In this document: positions 1 through 9,046 of the stretch, in pieces
Layout of the letters: each line of letters begins with the position of its first letter
Numbering within the stretch: position 1 is the stretch's first letter
Source of the DNA: an uncultured Erythrobacter sp.
GTDB taxonomy: Bacteria > Pseudomonadota > Alphaproteobacteria > Sphingomonadales > Sphingomonadaceae
DNA: 64,000 nt
Reading direction: 5' to 3'
NCBI GenBank assembly: GCA_947503275.1
Contig: CANNCZ010000002.1
Coordinates: 124,001-188,000, forward strand
Notes under the pieces: generated by a model
Databases searched by the model: none
What the model saw: only the letters and a program-made list of their open reading frames with translations
Told to the model about the DNA's origin: nothing
Program-made: the position numbers and the translations under genes

Positions 1-148
1 CGTAACGCACCAGCCGCCTGCCACCTTCAACGGATTGCACTTCGGCGGCCTCTCGCAAAGCTGCGAGCGCTTCCTCATCCAACTGCGCAAACGCCTCGAT
101 CTGACCAAAGCCAGCGGCGCTTGCGGCACCCCCCTCATTCTCACTCAT
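1..148 (-). CDS. N-terminus of probable cyclic-nucleotide-binding (Crp/Fnr-like) protein, partial
   Basis: The reverse strand opens with ATG at 148 and stays open for 49 codons to the window edge; it is too short for the ORF track. After a Gly/Ala-rich start the peptide reads FAQLDEEALAALREAAEV, then VEGGRRLVRY. This matches the helix and first beta strand of a cNMP-binding domain, which typically starts F..L....L..L......V..G..L. That would make it a transcription factor or sensor using cAMP, cGMP or a similar effector, but the diagnostic phosphate-binding cassette lies outside the window, so the family is an inference. No strong Shine-Dalgarno is visible before the ATG. Confidence 0.45.
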   Translation of the reverse strand, partial: MSENEGGAASAAGFGQIEAFAQLDEEALAALREAAEVQSVEGGRRLVRY

Positions 149-213
149 ACTTTTGACCCATTGCACCTTTCGGCCCCGCTTTAACGGAGCAGCACACGGA
201 CAAAAAGGCAAGC

Positions 214-1119
214 TTACTGCGCGGTAATGGGGATTTCGACGACTTCGCCAACCTGCGTGAAATAGGGGCGCGTCCCCTCGCTCAAATAGGCTGGAACATT
301 GACCGGCACATGCACCGCGACGGATGTGTCAGCGTTCAATGTCTCTTCGAGGATCGCATCAAGATCATCGCTTTGGTAAAACCAGAACGGCACCATGACG
401 AGGCCCGTTCGCTTGGCTGAAAGGAAGTCTGCAAAGGGCGCAAAGTGCTGTGTCGCAGGGTCCGCATCGCCCAAGTGCATGACCCGCATCACCTCTCCAT
501 CACCCGAGGAGACGGACACACGATAGCTGATATTGTGCGTTTCCGAATGCCGCTCTGGCCAGCCACTATGCGGGGACCGGAATGCCTTGATCGTCGCGCC
601 TGCCAGATCGAATGTCTGCGTCGCCTCTCCATTTCTCAGCGTGATCGTGCGAACCTGTGTTGCCAGACCGTGATGCCAATTTTCCTGCTCTTTCAGTTGA
701 TCGTACGCCTGACCCGGCGCGATCAGCCACAGATCAGAGTCGTTCAACAGCATCTCCACCAGCATACTCGCGGAGAAGTGGTCGCCATGGGCATGGCTAA
801 CGAACACCAGATCCACGTCATCATAAGGCGCAGCGCCCGTGATAATCGCCTCAGCCAATTCCGGCGGAAGCTCTGCAAGCGAGCCGAAGTGATTGTCATA
901 GAGCGGATCGAATAACAGCTTGACGCTCTCAGCACCGACATTTGCCATCACCCCCGCATTCAGGATGGCGGTCGCTGCACCATTCTGCGCGGTGGCGGAT
1001 TGCTCCGATGCGGAGTGTTCCGAGGTTTGAGGCGCGGTTTGCCCCGGAGCCTCTGCACAGGCGCTCAACAGGCACAAAGCGCCTGCGATTACGGACAATG
1101 GCGCAGTTATTTGAAACAT
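214..1119 (-). CDS. MBL-fold metallo-hydrolase lipoprotein
   Basis: A 301-residue protein of the metallo-beta-lactamase fold. A lipoprotein signal peptide ends in LLSAC, so the mature protein is probably lipid-anchored in the periplasm. The metal-binding motif SHAHGDHF (HxHxDH) is clear about 100 residues in, and the later MHLGDAD and VAVHVPV stretches fit the remaining fold positions. It resembles the UlaG-like/Zn-dependent hydrolase branch; the substrate is unknown. The start is placed at 1119 rather than the ORF-track 1131 because GGAGAG lies just before the second ATG and falls inside the coding sequence if the first is used. It is divergent from the adhesin gene. Confidence 0.82.
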   Translation of the reverse strand: MFQITAPLSVIAGALCLLSACAEAPGQTAPQTSEHSASEQSATAQNGAATAILNAGVMANVGAESVKLLFDPLYDNHFGSLAELPPELAEAIITGAAPYDDVDLVFVSHAHGDHFSASMLVEMLLNDSDLWLIAPGQAYDQLKEQENWHHGLATQVRTITLRNGEATQTFDLAGATIKAFRSPHSGWPERHSETHNISYRVSVSSGDGEVMRVMHLGDADPATQHFAPFADFLSAKRTGLVMVPFWFYQSDDLDAILEETLNADTSVAVHVPVNVPAYLSEGTRPYFTQVGEVVEIPITAQ

Positions 1120-1283
1120 AAAACTCTCCATTTTCGAGTATTGTGCATGGCAAGTCGAGTAAACTGCCCGTGGCTACTTGCGAAACAAATGCGTGAAACC
1201 CCTAGAGTGAGGAAAACAAGTTTTTGGCTGACTACCCGTAAAGATCTCAGTTAGTCATGCTTCGCAAGGCCGAATTATCCATG

Positions 1284-1305
1284 GCGCTATGGGAGCGCTT
1301 TTTTT
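1284..1305 (+). terminator. Terminator-like hairpin with U-tract in the adhesin leader
   Basis: The sequence GCGCT, loop ATGGG, AGCGC is followed at once by seven T residues. This is the form of a small intrinsic terminator on the plus strand. It lies 34 nt upstream of the adhesin start codon and no gene precedes it on this strand, so it would end a leader transcript rather than a neighbouring gene. The stem is only 5 bp, so efficiency may be modest. Confidence 0.55.
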
Positions 1306-1339
1306 GGAATACCGGTCGCATCAAAAGGGGCTTAACAAA

Positions 1340-4300
1340 ATGAACTTTCGCAACACTTCGCGCTCGCATCTTCTTGGCGCGACCCTGCTCGCATCCACTG
1401 CGTTCGCACTGACTATGCCGGCGCCAGCGAAAGCAGACCTGCTTGCTGATTGCAACGCGAGTGTTGGACTGGACGGGATAGCGCTGACCCCTGATGACGG
1501 TTTGGAATGTGGCGAGAATTCAACCGCCGACGGTGCCAACGCAACCGCGGTCGGTAACGACTCTGATGCTAGTGGAGATCGCTCCGTTGCCGTGGGTGAC
1601 AGCGCCAGCGCAGTCGCGACTAATGGCACAGCCGTAGGGCAGTTCGCGCAAGCTGGCGATGCATCCACCGATTCCAACGCGAGTGCCTTTGGCCGTTCCG
1701 CTCAAGCAACGGGGGCGGGCGCGACCGCTCTAGGCGCAGGATCAGATGCGACCGCCACCAGCAGCACCGCCGTGGGGCAATTGGCTGCGGCAACTGGCAT
1801 CAATTCGACCGCTATTGGACGCGTCGCACAAGCGACCGGCTTCGCTGCAATCGCGATCGGACCCTCTGCTCAAGCTGGCGGAGCCAACAGTCTGGCCTTG
1901 GGTGATACGGCCTCAGCTGCCGGAAGTAACGCGATTGCAATCGGGCACGATGCGAACGCCCCACAAGAAAACTCACTAGCCATCGGCGAATTCGCCGGTT
2001 CCAGCAGCTTTGGCGTGTCAATTGGACATAGCACTCGTGCATCTTTCAACGCGATTGCGATTGGCGATGATGCAGAGGCGAATGGCCTGGGTTCCATTTC
2101 ACTGGGTCAGGATTCCGAAGCTGCCGGACCGCGCTCGCTCGCTATCGGCGAAGATTCACTGGTGGAAAATGCCGGAGGTGGGATCGCTCTGGGCTTCAAT
2201 TCTGCGGTTACGTTGGGAGGGACAGATGGCGTCGCTATTGGCGAAAATGCGAGTGTGTCGGCGGCCAATGCCATTGCGTTGGGCGCAGCGTCCGTTGCCG
2301 ATGCAATGAACACCGTTTCAATAGGCAGTGCCGGGAACGAGCGTCGGATCGTCAATGTGGCTATGGGCACCTCCGGCACTGATGCGGTGAATGTCGATCA
2401 GTTGAACAGCGCAATCGCAGGCGTATCCGGCCCAGGCGGCAGCGCGTTTGTGGTTGTCAACTCCACCGGAACGGCCGCTAGTGCAGCGGGCGCAGAAGCA
2501 GTTGCAATCGGAGGGGGGACGGTCGCGAACAGAGAAGGTAGCGTGGCAATCGGGGAAGAGGCATCATCAACCAACGCATTTTCAACCGCGATCGGTTCAA
2601 GTGCATCGGCAACTGGCGGCAATGCGACGGCAGTAGGTTTTGATGCGTCTGCACAAGGTAGTCAGAGTATCGCGTTAGGCAACAATGCCAGCACTGATGT
2701 AAGCGGCCTTGGCGTCGCAATCGGGTCCTTTGCAACGGCCAATGCGCAAAGCTCGGTTGCTCTGGGTGCAAACTCCCTCACCACTGAAGCAAACACAGTG
2801 TCGGTCGGGCGGGTCAACGGGGAAAGACGGATCGTCAATGTGGCCACTGGCACCGCCGCCACCGACGCAGTCAATGTGCGCCAACTCAACGATGCGCTTT
2901 CCGGCGTGTCGGGCGGCGGCAGCGAATTTCTGGATGTCAATTCGACCGGGCTTGCCGCATCTGCCTCGGGTTCAGAGGCGATTGCCGTAGGCAGCTTTTC
3001 GGCATCCAGCGGCTCAAATTCCGTCGCTTTAGGATCATCCACCGCCGCGAGTGGAACCGATACGATTGCAATTGGGCGCGGAGCTGAATCAGATCGCGAA
3101 GGATCACTGGCTATTGGGGCCGATGCAGAGGCGGATGGATTTCGTGGAATCACAATTGGCCAGGGTTCGATAACATCATCAACCAATGCAATTGCGATCG
3201 GCGCGAATGATGGAACCAACGGCACGCCGGGTGCAGGTGCATCCGGCGTAAATGCAATCGCAATTGGAACGCAGGCAGCGTCAATAGAAAACGGCGCTAT
3301 TGCAATTGGCGGAAACGCATTGGCCCAAAAAGCAAACGTTTCGGCCACAAACATGATTGCAATTGGCTCGTCTGCCCAAGCGCGCATGAATAACGCAGTT
3401 GCCGTCGGTTCAGCCTCTTCCGCCACTGCGGCAAATAGCGTCGCGCTTGGTGCGGGCTCTGTCGCGGATCAGACCAACACCGTTTCGATCGGCAGCGCGG
3501 GCAACGAACGCCGGATCACCAATGTTGCGATCGGCACAGCTATCACGGATGCAGTCAATCTGGGGCAACTCAACTCTGCCATAGCGGGGGTATCTGCAGG
3601 CACCGTTCAACTGGACGGAACTGGAATCAATTCCACCATCGCCGGGACCAATGCGATTGCGAGCGCCAACAACACAACCGCCGTCGGGGATGAAGCCACT
3701 GCAGATCAGAACAACGCCACCGCTTTGGGCTTTCGCGCAGAGGCAACCTCGATCGGGGCGACGGCACTGGGACGCAGCGCCAATGCAGCAGGTGCATCCT
3801 CTGTCGCGATTGGGTTGAACGCGGCAGCGCAAGACATTTTCGGGATCGCCATCGGACCTGACAGTTCGTCGACCGGGGCCAGCGCCATGGCTATCGGACG
3901 TTTGGCCAGCGCATCAGGCTCAAACTCGACGGCCATCGGTTTGTCCAGCAATGCCAGCGGCAACAACTCTACCGCCATCGGCAACGACTCGGTCGCCGGG
4001 ACCAGCGCGACCGCCATTGGGCGTGAGGCCGTCGCTAGCGGCGATGGATCGTCGGCCTTTTCACCCTTTGCTCAGGCAACCGCAGTGCAATCCAGCGCGT
4101 TTGGATTCCAATCGCAAGCGACCGCCGCATTCTCATCCGCATTTGGCAACAATGCGACTGCCAGCCATGCTCGATCAACCGCAGTCGGTGTGAATGCTCA
4201 AACCACCGATACCGACCAAGTCGCAATTGGCGGCACAGGCGCAGCAGTCCGGATAGGCGATATCGAGGCGAGCACTTTGGCACAAGAAGGGCCTGTCGAC

Positions 4301-4723
4301 GTCGTGACGATTGATATGAACGGGACGCTGGGCCGGCAGCAGGTTGCGACCCAGTCATCGGTGCAGAATGTGCGCACTTCGGTCTCCTCACTGCAAGCGA
4401 TCACCGATGCGCAAGTGGACAGCCTTTCCAGCAGCATCTCGTCGCTGGATGGCCGGATCACAGGATTGGCTTTTCAGTTGGAGGATTTGGACCAACGCTC
4501 ACGCGGTGGGATCGCGGCGGCAATGGCGATGGGCGGCACGATGGTGGTACCCGGAAGCACATTCTCGGTCAGCGCAAATGTCTCAACCTATCAGGGCGAA
4601 CAGGGCTTCTCCGGATCGCTCGCCGCGCGTGTTGCGGAGAAAGTCTATATCTCTGCCAGCGTCGCCGGATCTAGCGCAGAAGACAGCACCGGTGGACGTG
4701 TGGGTGTGGCCTTCGGATTTTAG
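1340..4723 (+). CDS. YadA-type trimeric autotransporter adhesin
   Basis: An outer-membrane trimeric adhesin (type Vc secretion) of 1127 residues. A signal peptide (LLASTAFALTMPAPAKA) is followed by a long head of 14-residue left-handed parallel beta-roll repeats of the form AIAIG..A.A.G..S. It carries three neck modules, each ending DAVN[VL].QLN, at about residues 325-365, 485-520 and 712-752. A short coiled-coil stretch (about 1010-1055) leads to the C-terminal YadA anchor ending VGVAFGF. The start at 1340 is chosen over 1289 because AAGGGG lies upstream and the signal peptide then begins properly. Two Cys lie in the first mature residues. The stalk is very short compared with YadA. The likely role is surface adhesion or autoaggregation; the ligand is unknown. 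Confidence 0.93.
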   Translation: MNFRNTSRSHLLGATLLASTAFALTMPAPAKADLLADCNASVGLDGIALTPDDGLECGENSTADGANATAVGNDSDASGDRSVAVGDSASAVATNGTAVGQFAQAGDASTDSNASAFGRSAQATGAGATALGAGSDATATSSTAVGQLAAATGINSTAIGRVAQATGFAAIAIGPSAQAGGANSLALGDTASAAGSNAIAIGHDANAPQENSLAIGEFAGSSSFGVSIGHSTRASFNAIAIGDDAEANGLGSISLGQDSEAAGPRSLAIGEDSLVENAGGGIALGFNSAVTLGGTDGVAIGENASVSAANAIALGAASVADAMNTVSIGSAGNERRIVNVAMGTSGTDAVNVDQLNSAIAGVSGPGGSAFVVVNSTGTAASAAGAEAVAIGGGTVANREGSVAIGEEASSTNAFSTAIGSSASATGGNATAVGFDASAQGSQSIALGNNASTDVSGLGVAIGSFATANAQSSVALGANSLTTEANTVSVGRVNGERRIVNVATGTAATDAVNVRQLNDALSGVSGGGSEFLDVNSTGLAASASGSEAIAVGSFSASSGSNSVALGSSTAASGTDTIAIGRGAESDREGSLAIGADAEADGFRGITIGQGSITSSTNAIAIGANDGTNGTPGAGASGVNAIAIGTQAASIENGAIAIGGNALAQKANVSATNMIAIGSSAQARMNNAVAVGSASSATAANSVALGAGSVADQTNTVSIGSAGNERRITNVAIGTAITDAVNLGQLNSAIAGVSAGTVQLDGTGINSTIAGTNAIASANNTTAVGDEATADQNNATALGFRAEATSIGATALGRSANAAGASSVAIGLNAAAQDIFGIAIGPDSSSTGASAMAIGRLASASGSNSTAIGLSSNASGNNSTAIGNDSVAGTSATAIGREAVASGDGSSAFSPFAQATAVQSSAFGFQSQATAAFSSAFGNNATASHARSTAVGVNAQTTDTDQVAIGGTGAAVRIGDIEASTLAQEGPVDVVTIDMNGTLGRQQVATQSSVQNVRTSVSSLQAITDAQVDSLSSSISSLDGRITGLAFQLEDLDQRSRGGIAAAMAMGGTMVVPGSTFSVSANVSTYQGEQGFSGSLAARVAEKVYISASVAGSSAEDSTGGRVGVAFGF

Positions 4724-4732
4724 GGCATCGAC

Positions 4733-4768
4733 TAAGGGGCCTAGGATGTTTCGATCCCCGGCCCCTTA
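4733..4768. terminator. Bidirectional terminator between convergent adhesin and amidohydrolase genes
   Basis: TAAGGGGCC and GGCCCCTTA form a perfect 9-bp inverted repeat with an 18-nt loop. It sits in the 49-nt gap between two convergent genes, the position expected for a shared terminator. The flanks carry only short A/T runs. Confidence 0.6.
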
Positions 4769-4772
4769 AGCG

Positions 4773-6062
4773 TCACTCTATCACTCGTCCGCGGACCATC
4801 ACCCAATCGACCTGTTCCAATACGGTGACATCGGCCAGCGGGTTGCCGTCGACTGCGATAATGTCAGCGGAGTAACCCGGTGCGATGCGGCCAATGCTGT
4901 CTTCCATCCCGACAATCTCCGCCGCGACCGTCGTGGCACTGGCGAGGGCTTCGCGGTTGGACATGCCGCCGCGCACCATCAGGCGAAACTCACCAGCGTT
5001 TAAGCCATGCGGGAACACGCCCGCATCGGTGCCGAATGCGATGCGCACGCCATTGGCGCGGGCACGTTCAACGATGGTGCCAGCGACTTCGGAGACGGCG
5101 CGAATTTTGTCTTCCACAACCGGGGTGTAGAACCCGGTGCCAAGGTTCTGGCGAATGCCTTCAAACGCCATCAAAGTCGGGACCAAAGTTGTGCCTGCCT
5201 CATTCATGGCGCGGGCCGCTTGATCATCGATATAGGTGCCGTGTTCAATCGTGTGAACGCCTGCGCGCGCCGCCGCTTCGATCCCGCGAGCGCCATGCGC
5301 ATGAGCGGCAACTTTCAGGCCCAGCGCCTCTGCCGTATCGACAATCGCGCTCATTTCCGCGTCGGAGAAATGCGCTTCCAGCCCGCGTCCCTGCTGAGAC
5401 AGCACGCCGCCAGTCGCAGTGATTTTGATCAGGTCTGCGCCATATTGCGAGGCAAGACGCACCTTGGATGCGCATTCTACCGGACCGGTGCAGGTAAACC
5501 CGCTGTCGAGCGCATCGTTTACATGTTCGACAAAGCCATTGGTATCGCCATGCCCGCCAATGATCGAAATGGTGCGCGCGCTGGTTATGATGCGCGGGCC
5601 TTGAACCAACCCTTCGGCGGTTGCGCGGCGCAGCATCTGTGTGACTTGGTCAGTGCGAGAGCCAAGATCGCGCACTGTGGTAAAACCAGCCAGCGCCGTC
5701 ACCCGCGCATTCTTTGCGCCGATCAGTGTGAAATATTCCGGCGGCGTGGTCGCCCCGCGCCAGAATTCACCGCTTGGATCGCCCGAAAGGTGCGTGTGAA
5801 GATCGATCAGACCGGGCAGGATCGTTTTGTCGGACATGTCGATGATCTGCGCATCCGCTTCAACGGCCAACTCCTCTCCCTGCGTTAAGACCTGAGTGAT
5901 TTTGCCATCTTCGATGACGATAGTGGCCGGACCGGTTGGCTCGCTGTTCGCGTCCAGAATGACGCTGCCAGCTTCGATGACGACGGTTTCTGCTGCGACT
6001 GGCGCGGATGCCAATGTGGCAATTGCGACCAATGCCCCTGCGAATTTCTTGAATAACGCCAT
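4773..6062 (-). CDS. Secreted amidohydrolase, Xaa-Pro dipeptidase/imidazolonepropionase-like
   Basis: A 429-residue metal-dependent hydrolase of the amidohydrolase superfamily with an N-terminal signal peptide (VAIATLASAPVAAE), so probably periplasmic. The metal-site motifs appear in order: DLHTHL (first two His), KITATGG (the likely carbamylated Lys), AHAHG, EHGTY and GTDAG. Close superfamily members cleave C-terminal Pro or Arg/Lys dipeptides, but the substrate cannot be read from sequence. The start is set at 6062, 24 codons inside the ORF-track frame, because GGGAGAG precedes it and it begins the signal peptide. It is divergent from the S9 peptidase gene, suggesting joint peptide degradation. 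Confidence 0.85.
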   Translation of the reverse strand: MALFKKFAGALVAIATLASAPVAAETVVIEAGSVILDANSEPTGPATIVIEDGKITQVLTQGEELAVEADAQIIDMSDKTILPGLIDLHTHLSGDPSGEFWRGATTPPEYFTLIGAKNARVTALAGFTTVRDLGSRTDQVTQMLRRATAEGLVQGPRIITSARTISIIGGHGDTNGFVEHVNDALDSGFTCTGPVECASKVRLASQYGADLIKITATGGVLSQQGRGLEAHFSDAEMSAIVDTAEALGLKVAAHAHGARGIEAAARAGVHTIEHGTYIDDQAARAMNEAGTTLVPTLMAFEGIRQNLGTGFYTPVVEDKIRAVSEVAGTIVERARANGVRIAFGTDAGVFPHGLNAGEFRLMVRGGMSNREALASATTVAAEIVGMEDSIGRIAPGYSADIIAVDGNPLADVTVLEQVDWVMVRGRVIE

Positions 6063-6217
6063 GAGTCTCTCCCGATCTGGCTCTTGCAAGAAGTGATGAC
6101 CGCAAGGCCGCGCCCTGACAAGCCCAGTTCGCAATTCTTGCGTGAGGCTTTGCGATTCATGCCCCTGTCGTTATGCATGCACGCATTGTCCCTGATCAGA
6201 GAGGATTCTTCGACGAC

Positions 6218-8293
6218 ATGAACCGCCTTGCCCCCAAAATCATCGGCACTTCCGCCGCCCTGCTCGCATCCGTCTCGCTAACTGCGACCGCGCAAGCCCG
6301 CCCTATGACGCCCGAAGACGTCGCCAAACTCGAAAGCGTCGGTGCCATGGCAGTCTCGCCAGACGGCACGCGGATCGCTTACACCACCGGCAGCCTGCCT
6401 GATGTGACCGAGGGTGAGGACAATGGAACATTCACTTCCGAACTGTCCGTCGCCACTGCGCCCGATGTCGCGCGCCAATACCTGCCTGATGATATCAGCC
6501 CCGGCGGCGTCGCCTTCTCACCCGATGGCCGCATGGTCACCTTCCTTTGGAAAAACGAAGATGATGAGCGCGCCGTGTGGGGCGTGCCGGTCGATGGCGG
6601 TACCTATGTGAAGCTCGCAGGCGTGGAAGACACTGGCGTTCGATCCTACCAATTCAGCCCCGATGGCGGCATGATCTATATGCTAACCGGCCCCGGCGAA
6701 GACGAACAACGCGAGGCCCAAAGCAAAGGCGGCTTTAACGCGCGCGTTTACGAGGAAGAGTTTCGCCCCGCTCGCATGTTCGCCGCAACTGTCGGCACCG
6801 AGTTGGACGAAGAACCGCGCGAAATTGCTCTGCCCGGTTTTGTGAGCGCCTTTGACGTCTCCTCCGATGGCCGCATGGGTATCATCGAGACCACGCCAAC
6901 ACCGCTGGTCGATGACAGCTATACCTCAAAGCGCGTGAATGTGATCGACCTGACAACAGGCGACATCACCGCTGTGGTCGAAACTCCGGGCAAGATTGGC
7001 GATGTAGAAATCTCGCCTGACGGATCGCAGCTCTCGCTGATCGCGGGCGTTGATATGAACGATCCAGCGGCGACGACCTTGCACCTCGTCGACACGGCCT
7101 CGGGCAGCTACCGCGCATTGAATGCTGGCGCTGCTGAAGCGGCGGTGGACGCGGAATGGCTGGCGGATGGACGGCTCGCAAGCGTGATCCATGTCGGCGT
7201 GCAATCCATGCTGCGCATTTACAACGCAGACGGCTCTGTTGCCGAGGAACAGGATCCCGGCGAGCTGATCCTGACCCGCGTTGAGGCAGCTGGCAATCGC
7301 ATTGCCTTTGCTGCCAATGCACCGCAGCACCCCACCGAATTGTTCGTATGGAACAACGGTTCATTCGACCGCTGGACCAACCACAATGATTGGCTGTCCG
7401 ACATCACATTCGGCGAACAGCGCGCCTACACCTTTACCGCGACTGACGGCCAAGAGGTCGAAGGCGTCTTGATCCTGCCAACAGGCGGCGTTCCAGAGGG
7501 CGGCGCACCGACCATCATGAACGTCCATGGCGGGCCAGAGGCGCATGACAGCAATGGCTGGCAAACCGCCTATTCGAAGCCGGGCCATGTCGCTGCGGCC
7601 CAAGGATACGCCGTGTTCCTGCCGAACTATCGCGGGTCAACCGGGTATGGCGTGGACTTCTCAAAGCAGCATCAGGGCAATTACACCGACCCTGAATTCC
7701 GCGACATTGTCGATGCAAAGAACGCTTTGGCCGCCGAAGGCATCACGGACGCCGACCGCACCGGGATCACCGGCGGCTCATATGGCGGCTATGCCAGTGC
7801 ATGGGGCGCGACCTACCATTCGGCGGAATATGCCGCGAGTGTGATGTTCGTCGGCATCTCGGACCAGACCAGCAAGTTTGGCACCACCGACATCCCCTAT
7901 GAGATGTACAATGTGCACAGCCGCGCATGGCCGTGGGATGATTGGCAAAAGATGCTGGAGGTCTCGCCGATCTACTACACCGACCGCGCGACCACGCCGA
8001 TCCTGATCATGCATGGCGAGGATGATACCCGTGTCGATCCGAGCCAGTCGATGGAGCTGTATCGCTTCCTGCGCGTGCGTCAGCCTGACACACCTGTGCG
8101 TCTGGTATTCTATCCCGGCGAAGGGCACGGCAACCGTCTGGCCGCGAGCCGCTATGACTATAACCTGCGCATGATGGAGTGGTTCAACACCTACCTGATG
8201 ACAGGTGATCGAACCGCAGAAATGCCCGGCCCACGCCCACAACTGGCCGAAGGGGCCAAGGGTGCAGAAGCGGAAGAGGAAGACGCAGAATGA
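6218..8293 (+). CDS. Secreted S9 family prolyl oligopeptidase / acylaminoacyl-peptidase-like
   Basis: A 691-residue serine peptidase with a signal peptide ending in TAQARP, so probably periplasmic. Residues up to about 420 form a beta-propeller with WD40/PD40-like SPDG repeats, followed by an alpha/beta hydrolase domain. The catalytic Ser is at about 521 (GGSYGGYA), Asp at about 602-603 (GEDDTRVDP) and His at about 637 (GEGHG). The family removes dipeptides or acyl-amino acids from peptides. The start at 6218 is chosen over 6173 because it begins the signal peptide; the Shine-Dalgarno is weakly placed. The stop overlaps the next start (ATGA). Confidence 0.9.
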   Translation: MNRLAPKIIGTSAALLASVSLTATAQARPMTPEDVAKLESVGAMAVSPDGTRIAYTTGSLPDVTEGEDNGTFTSELSVATAPDVARQYLPDDISPGGVAFSPDGRMVTFLWKNEDDERAVWGVPVDGGTYVKLAGVEDTGVRSYQFSPDGGMIYMLTGPGEDEQREAQSKGGFNARVYEEEFRPARMFAATVGTELDEEPREIALPGFVSAFDVSSDGRMGIIETTPTPLVDDSYTSKRVNVIDLTTGDITAVVETPGKIGDVEISPDGSQLSLIAGVDMNDPAATTLHLVDTASGSYRALNAGAAEAAVDAEWLADGRLASVIHVGVQSMLRIYNADGSVAEEQDPGELILTRVEAAGNRIAFAANAPQHPTELFVWNNGSFDRWTNHNDWLSDITFGEQRAYTFTATDGQEVEGVLILPTGGVPEGGAPTIMNVHGGPEAHDSNGWQTAYSKPGHVAAAQGYAVFLPNYRGSTGYGVDFSKQHQGNYTDPEFRDIVDAKNALAAEGITDADRTGITGGSYGGYASAWGATYHSAEYAASVMFVGISDQTSKFGTTDIPYEMYNVHSRAWPWDDWQKMLEVSPIYYTDRATTPILIMHGEDDTRVDPSQSMELYRFLRVRQPDTPVRLVFYPGEGHGNRLAASRYDYNLRMMEWFNTYLMTGDRTAEMPGPRPQLAEGAKGAEAEEEDAE

Positions 8294-9024
8294 TGAGAGT
8301 GCAAGGTTTACAGCGCGGCATGGCGGCCGCGCTGTTGATCGCAGCATTGGGGGCCGCGCCCGTCGCGGCTCCGCTCATGGCTCAGGAGGTTGCACAAGTT
8401 GACGCCTATGACCGCCTTGTCGACGTTATAAGGTCACAAGTGGACGAAAATCGCGCTACCGAAGTCTCACTGGACTTTATGCGCCAAGCATACGCCGAGC
8501 ACCCGACGCTATCGTCCCTAGAAGCCCGCAGTCCCGGATTTATCGACGAAGTGATTGACGCCTTGCGTCCGGCAATTAGTTCGCAAACCCGCAATGGCAA
8601 CGCGAAGCTTAATACCGAAATGGCGTCTCTCTTCCGGACTCATTTGACGCCCGCCGAGGCCGATGAGATTGCGGCCCTCTACCGAACGCCTATTATTCAG
8701 CAACTGCTGCAAAACGTGTCGCGAAATCAGAGCTCTGCAAACGCTTTGCATGCGATCATGAACAGTGAACCTGTGTCTGAGGCCGCTGTGAGCGCAGACG
8801 CGGTTAGCTCGTCCACTCAGGGTTATTTCGATTTGTCAGACGAAGATCGAGCCGCCGTTGAACGCCAGTTGGCAGCTTCTCCGGCGTGGGTAAAGTTTGA
8901 GCCATTGCTTGTCCAAGTGACCGCGATTCAAACGCGCGTTCAAAACATGCCCGCTACCAGCGAGCAACAAGCGACAATGGCTTCGACGATCCAAGCTGTC
9001 TTTCAAAAACACTTCGCACAATAG
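8290..9024 (+). CDS. Exported DUF2059-like protein
   Basis: A 244-residue protein with a signal peptide (AALLIAALGAAPVAAPLMAQ). Its middle carries LTPAEADEIAALYRTPIIQQLL, close to the hallmark of DUF2059 proteins, in which a helix T..E..E...FY.SP.G..L recurs. The function of that family is not established. It is coupled to the S9 peptidase by an ATGA overlap, so it is co-translated with it. The sequence is otherwise helical and Ser/Ala-rich with no catalytic motif. Confidence 0.6.
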   Translation: MMRVQGLQRGMAAALLIAALGAAPVAAPLMAQEVAQVDAYDRLVDVIRSQVDENRATEVSLDFMRQAYAEHPTLSSLEARSPGFIDEVIDALRPAISSQTRNGNAKLNTEMASLFRTHLTPAEADEIAALYRTPIIQQLLQNVSRNQSSANALHAIMNSEPVSEAAVSADAVSSSTQGYFDLSDEDRAAVERQLAASPAWVKFEPLLVQVTAIQTRVQNMPATSEQQATMASTIQAVFQKHFAQ

Positions 9025-9046
9025 CTCCGCTCACATTGCACCCGCC

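Noticed and set aside
2662-3426. A 254-codon minus-strand ORF inside the adhesin
   Set aside because: It is the shadow of the repeated AIAIG codons; its Pro/Ala/Ile repeats simply mirror the plus-strand repeats.
5007-5888. A 293-codon plus-strand ORF within the amidohydrolase gene
   Set aside because: The minus strand carries all amidohydrolase motifs, and the plus-strand translation lacks any family-like sequence.
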